A stretch of 5,908 bases of DNA from Schleiferiaceae bacterium. Lineage in GTDB: Bacteria > Bacteroidota > Bacteroidia > Flavobacteriales > Schleiferiaceae. The stretch is taken from contig JAOARK010000508.1 in the NCBI GenBank assembly GCA_025210575.1, forward strand, positions 1 through 5,908, in the 5' to 3' direction. Shown here in pieces: positions 1 through 5,908 of the stretch (position 1 is the first letter of the stretch; every line of letters starts with the position of its first letter). The translations under genes were made by a program, and so were the position numbers. The notes beneath the pieces were generated by a model, which saw only the letters and a list, made by a program, of their open reading frames with translations, searched no databases and had not been told where the DNA came from.

Positions 1-52
1 CGCAAGAACCGACTAAAAATATAGCCGACAGATAGAAGAGTGTTTTTTTCAT
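1..52 (-). CDS. Lipoprotein, N-terminal fragment (runs off the left edge)
   Basis: Only the first 17 codons are in the window. Read on the minus strand from the ATG at 52-50 they give MKKTLFYLSAIFLVGSC. This is a classic lipoprotein signal peptide: two lysines after the start, a hydrophobic stretch (residues 5-14) and a lipobox-like V-G-S-C in which Cys17 would be the lipidated residue after signal peptidase II cleavage. The mature protein is therefore expected to be anchored in the inner or outer membrane. Its function cannot be told, because everything after the cysteine is missing. The start lies 28 bases beyond the T-tract of the upstream gene's terminator and is preceded by an A-rich leader with no Shine-Dalgarno sequence, as is usual in Bacteroidota. 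It could be transcribed from its own promoter or by readthrough. The short length visible is the main uncertainty. Confidence 0.6.
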   Translation of the reverse strand, partial: MKKTLFYLSAIFLVGSC

Positions 53-80
53 GAATGTTTTGGTTTTTTGTTTGAGACTA

Positions 81-116
81 AAATAAAAAAGCCCCGCTAT
101 TCTGATTAACGGGGCT
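81..116 (-). terminator. Intrinsic terminator after the T9SS-sorted protein gene
   Basis: On the minus strand a 7-bp perfect stem, AGCCCCG (116-110) paired with CGGGGCT (96-90), encloses a 13-base loop. It is followed directly by a T-rich tract (TTTTTTATTT, 90-81). It begins 27 bases after the stop codon at 144-146 and precedes the next gene. The T-tract is present only on the minus-strand side, so it acts in the direction of the gene ending at 144. Confidence 0.85.
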
Positions 117-143
117 GATTATATCAAATTTTATACCGTGGTC

Positions 144-2819
144 TTAGATTATCATCTTAAGAGTACCGTATTGTGTTTTAATCAAATACACACCAGGTTT
201 CAATTCACCAAATTCTATAAGCTTTAAATGCTTTTCATAGTTTCTCTCCACTTCTTTTATGGTCTTTCCGTTAAGATCTAGAAGCTCTACGGTACGAGTA
301 AAAGGCTTGTCAAAAGAAACGTATATACCATCTGGCAAGGAGTGCCACCAAGGCATGCTTTTAGTGCTTTCTACAGGGATTTGTACATGTGATGGGTAGA
401 GCTTCCAGGTAAACCTATATCCAGAATAATCGGGATCGTTTTTAAAGGAATAAGGGCCATTGTTCAAATAATGGACTTTATTCAGCTTATGGTCAATTAA
501 ATAACTGTGGAAATGGGTGTTAAAATGTTCATGATTTGTAATCTGTAAAGTTTCATTTTGATTTGGGCTACCACAACCTAAGTTGAACGATAACGAGTCA
601 AACCTTGAAGGAACTTGTTTGATACCATAGTTCAAAGAGTCATGACCTAAATACAGATTAACACCGTTCTGATTGGATACCTTCAAGGCATCGCGGTCTC
701 CATTATAGTCTAAATTGTGTACGTCTTCTCTTAGATCTACGTGCACAGAAGAGTAGGCTTTTTCGTCTCCAGGTTTTTTTACTGAAAGAGATAATTTATT
801 TGTTGGTGTAGTTTTCCAGAATGGGTTTTTACCATTTTTCTCAAGATTAAGGCATTTCTTACCAATGCTCAAAGTTGGAACATTAATCGGGTTAAACGCG
901 CCATTATTAGAAGTTTGAACAAAGAAGGCTGCAAATGGTGCGATATAGTCAGCGTCAGTATCTCCCGTTTGGTCATTGTGCATTCTGTAGTTCGATTCTA
1001 TGTTAATAGAATTTTGATAGTTTGGAGCGTATTGATAGATAACACTATTAAAAACCTGATTGCCGCCATCTTGCACAGGTGTAATGTAATGCTCAATAAA
1101 GTCTGCCACTGAAATGTAGCTCATGAAAGGATTTCGAACAAAATTCCAGCCTTTTAGTGAATTGGTGCTAGACCACCAAGGTGCGCCAAAACCAGGTGTT
1201 GGAGTCTTGTCTAAAGTATCTTGATACCCAATTGTAGTGGGAACATCAAAATCAGAATCCGGAGCGAGAAGAGGGCCAGTAACAGTGAATTTTAATGGCA
1301 CGCATTCTTGAGGAATATAAATAGTGTAAGCTTGATCTGAAAAATTATCGGTATTCAGATCATTCGGAATAGGCTGCCATAATTCCAGTTGATTTAGCCC
1401 GTTCACAACACCTTCTGGGTTCCAAACATAAATGTTTCTAAAATCTGGATCTGAGGCGCCATCATTTAACGCAAATGTTTTAGTTGAAGCTCCACCCCCT
1501 ATAGCAGAAAGGTCTAGCTGTTCAAAAACTATATCGCTCAATTTTGTGACAATAGGCGAGCTCATGTGGTGCCAGCCATAGGTTTCCGTAATAGCATGTT
1601 CTACGACAAAGGTTCCTCCTAATGAGGCCGAGGTAGGAATAATGTTAGAGGTTTGACCAAGATTGGCGGGGTCAGATAACTCTGTTAGAAGTTTGATCGT
1701 TCCTTGATTATCAGAATCAAAATAAATGGCAATAGATGTGTTGGGTTCAAAGGTTAAAGTTGTATTAGCGCTGATGCTCAGCCTTGAAACTCTGAAGTCT
1801 GTTCCATTTGGTATTGTTACATCGCAGTCAATGATAATCTCTTTGTCAAAAGTTGTATTAGTAAAATCGAGTGAACCGGTCACTTTACTCCAACTTGCTT
1901 CTGATTGTTTTTTTCCGAACCACCCGGGAACATCAGATCCTGTAAATCCGGAGGGAGGGGTACATGTATACATGTATTGATCAAAAACAATATTGTCTAC
2001 ATCTGAGAGCCAATTGCGGGCGACATCTAAATCTCCAACGCCACCTGAGGTATTACAGGTTCCTGAGAATAACCATACAATATCGGAAAGTGATTGTCCA
2101 TAATAGAGACTTTGGCCCAATGGATCTGAATAATTAACCAATGTATCAATGCCTGAACCACGCACATTTTTATAGGTTACCGGGTCAAACCTACCACACT
2201 TATCATTATTACTTCCATAGAAAGTCGTGATCCCCGTTTTTGAGCTATTCGCTGAGACCATATCCAATCCTGTGTTGTAATAGTATGGTGGGCTAAAGTT
2301 TCCGTTTGAGGTACCGTAGGTTTCCAACATGTCCGTATCATTCCAATAGAAGCATGATACAAAATCAGGAAGTGAATTTGCATCGCTGTCGTCTTGATAA
2401 ATCCACATTACTGATTTGTTTTGAAGGTTCAGTGTACTTCCTTCTAAAACCTCTATAGACCCAACACTTGTAGTTGGAGTACCTGAAATAGTAATTTTAA
2501 TTACCTGACCAACACTCAAGAATTCGTCAATAGTTATGCGGTAAGTCCCTTCTCCACTCGCTAAATCATCAAATGCTTCATAGTTCAGGGGATTGTTTTC
2601 GTCTTTGTTTACAACCTCTTTACCCCATTTACGGTTGGTAAGATAGAACTGTGTTCCAGGAAAAATTGGAGCAGTAGCGACAACGGCTATCCATTGAGCG
2701 CCTGAGCTAGGTATAGTATTAAAACCAATAAAGGCAATGTCTCCTTGGGTTAAATCAGTTTGGGCACTTAAGGCCATAGGTGTTACCAAACACCACAAAG
2801 CGAGTAGTATTTTTTTCAT
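144..2819 (-). CDS. Large secreted protein with T9SS type A C-terminal sorting domain
   Basis: An 891-residue protein, complete at both ends. Residues 1-20 form a Sec signal peptide (two lysines, hydrophobic core, likely cleavage after A-L-S-A, before Gln20). Residues about 24-160 resemble the N-terminal module of many Bacteroidota secreted proteins that opens with G-D-I-A-F-I-G-F-N and continues with P-G-T-x-F-Y-L-T-N-x-x-W. Residues about 315-380 are beta-rich and Asn/Thr-rich. Residues about 400-650 contain W-H-H-M-S-S-P (416-422), I-Y-V-W-N-P (463-468) and G-W-N-F-V-R-N-P-F (557-565), motifs typical of surface or adhesin-like T9SS cargo. Residues about 675-810 look like the beta-sandwich that often precedes the sorting signal. 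Residues about 829-891 are the type A sorting domain, with L-L-D-L-N-G-K (846-852), L-K-P-G-V-Y-L-I-K (873-881) and a terminal K-M-I-I. The protein is therefore expected to cross the outer membrane through T9SS and be attached to the surface or released. No catalytic motif is recognisable, so the role is unknown. It stands alone between two terminators and is unrelated to the upstream sdh operon. Confidence 0.88.
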   Translation of the reverse strand: MKKILLALWCLVTPMALSAQTDLTQGDIAFIGFNTIPSSGAQWIAVVATAPIFPGTQFYLTNRKWGKEVVNKDENNPLNYEAFDDLASGEGTYRITIDEFLSVGQVIKITISGTPTTSVGSIEVLEGSTLNLQNKSVMWIYQDDSDANSLPDFVSCFYWNDTDMLETYGTSNGNFSPPYYYNTGLDMVSANSSKTGITTFYGSNNDKCGRFDPVTYKNVRGSGIDTLVNYSDPLGQSLYYGQSLSDIVWLFSGTCNTSGGVGDLDVARNWLSDVDNIVFDQYMYTCTPPSGFTGSDVPGWFGKKQSEASWSKVTGSLDFTNTTFDKEIIIDCDVTIPNGTDFRVSRLSISANTTLTFEPNTSIAIYFDSDNQGTIKLLTELSDPANLGQTSNIIPTSASLGGTFVVEHAITETYGWHHMSSPIVTKLSDIVFEQLDLSAIGGGASTKTFALNDGASDPDFRNIYVWNPEGVVNGLNQLELWQPIPNDLNTDNFSDQAYTIYIPQECVPLKFTVTGPLLAPDSDFDVPTTIGYQDTLDKTPTPGFGAPWWSSTNSLKGWNFVRNPFMSYISVADFIEHYITPVQDGGNQVFNSVIYQYAPNYQNSINIESNYRMHNDQTGDTDADYIAPFAAFFVQTSNNGAFNPINVPTLSIGKKCLNLEKNGKNPFWKTTPTNKLSLSVKKPGDEKAYSSVHVDLREDVHNLDYNGDRDALKVSNQNGVNLYLGHDSLNYGIKQVPSRFDSLSFNLGCGSPNQNETLQITNHEHFNTHFHSYLIDHKLNKVHYLNNGPYSFKNDPDYSGYRFTWKLYPSHVQIPVESTKSMPWWHSLPDGIYVSFDKPFTRTVELLDLNGKTIKEVERNYEKHLKLIEFGELKPGVYLIKTQYGTLKMII

Positions 2820-2932
2820 GGGAATAAACTCTAATTCGTGTATAAAAAACAGGGCAAATAAACAAAATACAAATCAAATTATACGTAGTTTAAATACTAC
2901 AGGCATTGAGGTCTCAACTATTAATAGTATAA
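2820..2932 (-). other. A/T-rich leader of the T9SS-sorted protein gene, with short inverted repeats
   Basis: This gap must hold the promoter and 5' leader of the gene starting at 2819, because a terminator lies just upstream. It contains a perfect 12-bp palindrome (ACTATTAATAGT, 2917-2928), TTGAG-GT-CTCAA (2906-2917) and GTAGT-N6-ACTAC (2885-2900). A weak match to the Bacteroidota -7 element TAnnTTTG is seen on the minus strand as TTTATTTG (2862-2855), 35 bases before the ATG, but no TTG -33 element sits at the right spacing. No Shine-Dalgarno sequence is present. Promoter and operator roles are inference only. Confidence 0.35.
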
Positions 2933-2970
2933 AATAAAAAAGGCGTGCTATTTAGCACGCCTTTTTTATT
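2933..2970 (-). terminator. Strong terminator of the sdh operon, symmetrical (bidirectional form)
   Basis: Two perfect 18-base arms (2933-2950 and 2953-2970) are separated by two bases. The GC-rich core is GGCGTGCTA paired with TAGCACGCC, flanked by an A-run on one side and a T-run on the other, so on either strand the hairpin is followed by TTTTTTATT. It lies 17 bases past the sdhB stop codon. Since both neighbours are on the minus strand, its needed job is to end the sdhCAB transcript before the next gene. Confidence 0.93.
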
Positions 2971-2987
2971 GTTTAATATAATTTCCG

Positions 2988-3737
2988 CTATTTACTCGTA
3001 AAGCTAGCGCTTAAGTATTCTCTGTTCATTCTAGCAATATTGTCTAAAGAAATACCCTTTGGACATTCAACTTCACAAGCACCAGTATTTGTACAGTTAC
3101 CAAAGCCTTCTAGTTCCATTTGGTTCACCATGTTCAATACGCGATCGGCAGCTTCCACCTTACCTTGTGGTAATAATGCCAGCTGAGATACTTTTGCAGA
3201 AACGAAAAGCATCGCAGCCGCGTTTTTACACGTAGCTACACAAGCTCCACAACCAATAGATGTTGCAGCGTCGAACGCTTCGTCCGCATCCGCTTTAGGG
3301 ATAGGAATGGCATTCGCATCGATAGTGTTACCAGAAGTATTTACAGATACGAAACCTCCGGCATTCATGATTCTATCAAACCCACCACGGTCTACCACCA
3401 AGTCTTTTACAACAGGGAAACCAGCAGCTCTCCATGGCTCAATTGTAATGGTATCACCATCTTTAAAAGAACGCATGTGTAACTGACAAGTCGTAATTTC
3501 TCTATCTGGTCCGTGTGCCTGACCATTGATGTATAAAGAACACATACCACAAATACCTTCACGACAATCGTGATCGAAAGCAACAGGCTCTTTACCTTCA
3601 TTTATCAACTGCTCGTTCAATACATCAAGCATTTCTAAGAAAGACATATCTGGCGATACATCGCTGATAGGATAAGTTTCAACGCTTCCAGTAGTGTCTG
3701 CGTTTTTTTGTCTCCAAATTTTAAGTGTCAAATTCAT
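2988..3737 (-). CDS. sdhB: Succinate dehydrogenase / fumarate reductase iron-sulfur subunit
   Basis: A 249-residue electron-transfer subunit of complex II. It carries electrons from the FAD of SdhA through three iron-sulfur clusters to menaquinone at the SdhC membrane anchor, on the cytoplasmic face of the inner membrane. The N-terminal ferredoxin-like domain has the [2Fe-2S] ligands Cys58, Cys63, Cys66 and Cys84 (C-x4-C-x2-C-x17-C). The C-terminal domain has Cys163, Cys166 and Cys225, expected for [4Fe-4S], and Cys170, Cys215 and Cys221, expected for [3Fe-4S]. The usual first [4Fe-4S] cysteine, three residues before Cys163, is Ser160 here (codon TCT at 3260-3258), which is unusual. The start M-N-L-T-L-K-I-W-R-Q matches the normal family N-terminus and the length is typical. 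It begins 16 bases after the sdhA stop, so the two are surely co-transcribed. Direction of catalysis cannot be read from the sequence; in an aerobic flavobacterium, succinate oxidation is likely. Confidence 0.96.
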   Translation of the reverse strand: MNLTLKIWRQKNADTTGSVETYPISDVSPDMSFLEMLDVLNEQLINEGKEPVAFDHDCREGICGMCSLYINGQAHGPDREITTCQLHMRSFKDGDTITIEPWRAAGFPVVKDLVVDRGGFDRIMNAGGFVSVNTSGNTIDANAIPIPKADADEAFDAATSIGCGACVATCKNAAAMLFVSAKVSQLALLPQGKVEAADRVLNMVNQMELEGFGNCTNTGACEVECPKGISLDNIARMNREYLSASFTSK

Positions 3738-3753
3738 AACTCGAAATGCTTTA

Positions 3754-5760
3754 TTATTTGTATGAACGTTGTTTCATTTCAATATTCTCGTATACCAGCT
3801 CTTCTTTGTGCATCACTGATTTTGAGATATCTTCTCCTTTGTATTCCCAAGCTGCAGCAAAAGCAAAGTTCTTATCATCACGTTTTGCTTCTCCTTCTTC
3901 AGTCTGGCTCTCTTCACGGAAGTGACCACCACAAGATTCTTCTCTTTGTAATGCATCCATCGCGAAAAGCTCTCCTAATTCAAGGAAGTCGGCAACGCGA
4001 CCTGCTTTTTCAAGCTCTTGGTTAAACTCATTCAACTCACCAGGAACGCGAACATCTTTCCAGAATTCATCCTTGATCTGGCGAATTTCTTCGATGGCTT
4101 CTTTTAAGCCTTTCTCATTACGAGCCATACCTACTTTATCCCACATTACTTTTCCTAAGCGTTTGTGGAAGTGGTCTACAGACTTAGATCCTTTATTGTT
4201 AAGGAAGAAGTTCAATCGTTCTTTAACCTCGTTCTCCGCAGCTTCAAACTCGGCAGAATCCGTGGAAATAGGCCCTGTACGAATATCATCTGCTAAGTAA
4301 TCACCAATAGTGTATGGTAATACGAAGTAACCATCTGCCAATCCTTGCATTAAAGCAGAAGCTCCAAGTCTGTTGGCACCGTGGTCTGAGAAGTTAGCTT
4401 CTCCAGCTGCGTAACAACCAGGAATTGTAGTCATTAAGTTGTAATCAACCCAAACACCACCCATTGTATAGTGTACCGCAGGGTAGATCATCATTGGCGT
4501 TTCGTATGGATTCTGATCTACGATCTTTTCGTACATCTGGAATAAGTTACCATACTTAGCCTTAATTACGTCTTTACCTAATTGAGTAACAAGCGCCTTA
4601 TCGTTCACATCGTGTCCGTGAACTAAAGCTTGCTCTTTACCGTAACGCTGAATTGCTGCAGCGTAATCTAGGTAAACAGCTTCTCCTGTTGCGTTAACCC
4701 CAAAACCAGCGTCACATCTTTCTTTCGCTGCACGCGAAGCAACATCACGAGGAACAAGGTTACCGAAAGCAGGGTATCTTCTTTCTAAGTAGTAATCTCT
4801 ATCCTCTTCAGCGAGATCAGTTGGCTTTAATTTGCCTTCTCTAATCGCTTTAGCGTCTTCTAGTTTTGCTGGAACCCAAATACGTCCATCATTTCTCAAT
4901 GACTCAGACATCAGCGTAAGCTTAGACTGGTGATCTCCAGAAACAGGAATACAAGTTGGGTGAATTTGCGTGTAGCAAGGGTTAGCGAAGTAAGCTCCCT
5001 TTTTGTGGATCTTCCAAGCTGCAGAGGTGTTAGAACCCATTGCATTTGTAGAAAGGAAGAACACGTTACCGTAACCACCAGAAGCAATAACTACAGCGTG
5101 TGCACTGTGTCTTTCAATTTCTCCTGTAACAAGGTTACGCGCAATAATTCCACGGGCTTTACCATCAACAATTACAACATCCATCATTTCGTGGCGGTTG
5201 TACATTTTGATCTTACCCTTACCAATCTGGCGGCGCATTGCAGAATAAGCACCTAATAAAAGCTGCTGACCTGTTTGTCCTTTAGCGTAGAATGTTCTAG
5301 AAACCTGAACACCACCAAAAGAACGGTTATCTAAAAGACCTCCGTATTCGCGTGCAAAGGGAACCCCTTGTGCCACACATTGGTCTATAATATTTGCTGA
5401 TACTTCTGCTAAACGGTGAACGTTTGCCTCACGCGCACGGTAGTCACCACCTTTAACAGTATCGTAGAATAATCTGTAAGTTGAATCACCATCGTTCTGG
5501 TAATTCTTAGCAGCGTTAATACCTCCCTGTGCAGCAATAGAGTGTGCACGTCTTGGAGAATCTTGGAAGCAGAACGCTTTTACGTTGTAACCCATTTCGG
5601 CAAGAGAAGCAGCGGCAGAACCACCTGCTAAACCAGTACCAACAACGATTACGTCTATTAAACGCTTGTTGGCTGGGTTAACCAATTTAATGTTGTTTTT
5701 ATGATTGGTCCATTTTTTATCTATCGGCCCTTCAGGGATTTTAGCATCTAATTTTGACAT
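3754..5760 (-). CDS. sdhA: Succinate dehydrogenase / fumarate reductase flavoprotein subunit
   Basis: A 668-residue catalytic subunit of complex II, which oxidises succinate to fumarate (or the reverse) using covalently bound FAD on the cytoplasmic side of the membrane. Seen in order: the Rossmann dinucleotide motif G-T-G-L-A-G (41-46) after a hydrophobic strand; the FAD-attachment region R-A-H-S-I-A-A-Q-G-G, with His73 as the expected covalent FAD ligand; H-P-T (267-269) of the substrate site; P-R-D-V-A-S-R-A (337-344) with Arg338 as the expected catalytic proton-shuttle arginine; H-Y-T-M-G-G (430-435) and N-R-L-G-A-S (463-468) with substrate-binding His430 and Arg464. The acidic, helical C-terminal part (about 500-668) is also typical. 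The length and the N-terminus (about 35 residues before the FAD strand) fit Bacteroidota homologues. It starts 15 bases after the sdhC stop and ends in tandem TAA stops (3756-3751), 16 bases before sdhB. No Shine-Dalgarno sequence precedes it. No disrupted motif is seen. Confidence 0.97.
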   Translation of the reverse strand: MSKLDAKIPEGPIDKKWTNHKNNIKLVNPANKRLIDVIVVGTGLAGGSAAASLAEMGYNVKAFCFQDSPRRAHSIAAQGGINAAKNYQNDGDSTYRLFYDTVKGGDYRAREANVHRLAEVSANIIDQCVAQGVPFAREYGGLLDNRSFGGVQVSRTFYAKGQTGQQLLLGAYSAMRRQIGKGKIKMYNRHEMMDVVIVDGKARGIIARNLVTGEIERHSAHAVVIASGGYGNVFFLSTNAMGSNTSAAWKIHKKGAYFANPCYTQIHPTCIPVSGDHQSKLTLMSESLRNDGRIWVPAKLEDAKAIREGKLKPTDLAEEDRDYYLERRYPAFGNLVPRDVASRAAKERCDAGFGVNATGEAVYLDYAAAIQRYGKEQALVHGHDVNDKALVTQLGKDVIKAKYGNLFQMYEKIVDQNPYETPMMIYPAVHYTMGGVWVDYNLMTTIPGCYAAGEANFSDHGANRLGASALMQGLADGYFVLPYTIGDYLADDIRTGPISTDSAEFEAAENEVKERLNFFLNNKGSKSVDHFHKRLGKVMWDKVGMARNEKGLKEAIEEIRQIKDEFWKDVRVPGELNEFNQELEKAGRVADFLELGELFAMDALQREESCGGHFREESQTEEGEAKRDDKNFAFAAAWEYKGEDISKSVMHKEELVYENIEMKQRSYK

Positions 5761-5775
5761 ATCAAATGGAGTATT

Positions 5776-5908
5776 TTAGTGTTGAGACACAAAGTGGTGA
5801 AACAATGCGATGAAAATAAACCCGGCAGGTACCATGTAGGCATACACTTTTCCGAAGCCTTCGATAAACGGAGTGTATTTCGGATGGCGTGCGCCCAAAG
5901 ATTGGAAG
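5776..5908 (-). CDS. sdhC: Succinate dehydrogenase cytochrome b subunit, C-terminal fragment
   Basis: Only the last 43 codons are in the window; the gene continues past the right edge. The frame reads F-Q-S-L-G-A-R-H-P-K-Y-T-P-F-I at the edge, then a hydrophobic helix (about residues 21-40 of the fragment, V-Y-A-Y-M-V-P-A-G-F onward), then a short tail ending S-Q-H and TAA (5778-5776). The motif F-Q-S-L-G...H-P-K-Y-T-P before a last membrane helix is typical of the single-chain, diheme cytochrome b anchor of Bacteroidota (B-type) complex II. This subunit anchors SdhAB in the inner membrane and holds the menaquinone site. Position supports it: it ends 15 bases before sdhA, and sdhCAB is the usual order in this phylum. 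The heme-ligating histidines lie in the missing part and cannot be checked. Confidence 0.88.
   Translation of the reverse strand, partial: FQSLGARHPKYTPFIEGFGKVYAYMVPAGFIFIALFHHFVSQH

Noticed and set aside
78..85. TATTTTAG on the minus strand as a -7 element for the lipoprotein gene, overlapping the terminator T-tract
   Set aside because: It differs from TAnnTTTG by one base, but the -33 position falls inside the terminator hairpin and has no TTG. The distance to the ATG is plausible, yet the evidence is too thin.
2177..2383. Second minus-strand frames inside the T9SS gene (2177-2383) and sdhB (3407-3601)
   Set aside because: They are out of frame inside intact, convincing genes. There is no sign of a frameshift or of an independent start signal.
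2855..2869. Possible promoter of the T9SS gene (TTTATTTG, or TATTTTG with a one-base shorter spacer, on the minus strand)
   Set aside because: Each misses the TAnnTTTG consensus by one position, and no TTG -33 element occurs 17-23 bases upstream of either. In such T-rich sequence the match is weak, so it is not listed as a promoter.
3708..4025. Plus-strand open reading frame of 105 codons overlapping the sdhA-sdhB junction
   Set aside because: It lies opposite two well-conserved genes, and its translation has low-complexity Leu/Ser/Gln runs typical of antisense frames. The other plus-strand frames (915-1112, 1726-1980, 2737-2937, 4073-4300, 4930-5256) are shadows too.
5541..5544. Ala72 in SdhA where the classical FAD-attachment pattern (R-[ST]-H-[ST]) has Ser or Thr
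   Set aside because: As far as I know, R-A-H-S is the usual form in Bacteroidota flavoprotein subunits. His73 and the rest of the motif are intact, so this is a lineage trait and not an anomaly.

Overview
The window looks like chromosome of a member of the Bacteroidota, most likely a Flavobacteriia-type marine or aquatic bacterium. Three things point that way: a succinate dehydrogenase of the Bacteroidota type (cytochrome b, flavoprotein and iron-sulfur subunits in that order, with lineage-typical protein sequences), a large secreted protein ending in a type IX secretion (T9SS) type A sorting domain, and A/T-rich gene leaders without Shine-Dalgarno sequences. The finer taxonomic guess is inference.

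Every gene is on the minus strand, so the biological order runs from high to low coordinates. First comes the 3' end of sdhC (5776-5908, cut by the window edge), then sdhA (3754-5760) and sdhB (2988-3737), separated by only 15 and 16 bases. This is one operon for the succinate:quinone oxidoreductase (complex II) that links the TCA cycle to the menaquinone pool. It is closed by a strong hairpin terminator with a perfect 18-bp stem (2933-2970).

A short A/T-rich leader (2820-2932) follows, then a single 891-residue secreted protein (144-2819) of unknown role with a signal peptide, a beta-rich body and a C-terminal T9SS sorting domain. It has its own intrinsic terminator (81-116). At the left edge the first 17 codons of another gene (1-52) encode a lipoprotein signal peptide. 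There is no gene-free stretch longer than about 170 bases.

I saw no tRNA, rRNA, insertion sequence, CRISPR array or phage gene. The metabolic half is conserved core genome and the T9SS half is lineage-specific accessory sequence. I do not see a new multi-gene system here. The observation I would check first is a serine (Ser160 of SdhB) where the first cysteine ligand of the [4Fe-4S] cluster is expected.
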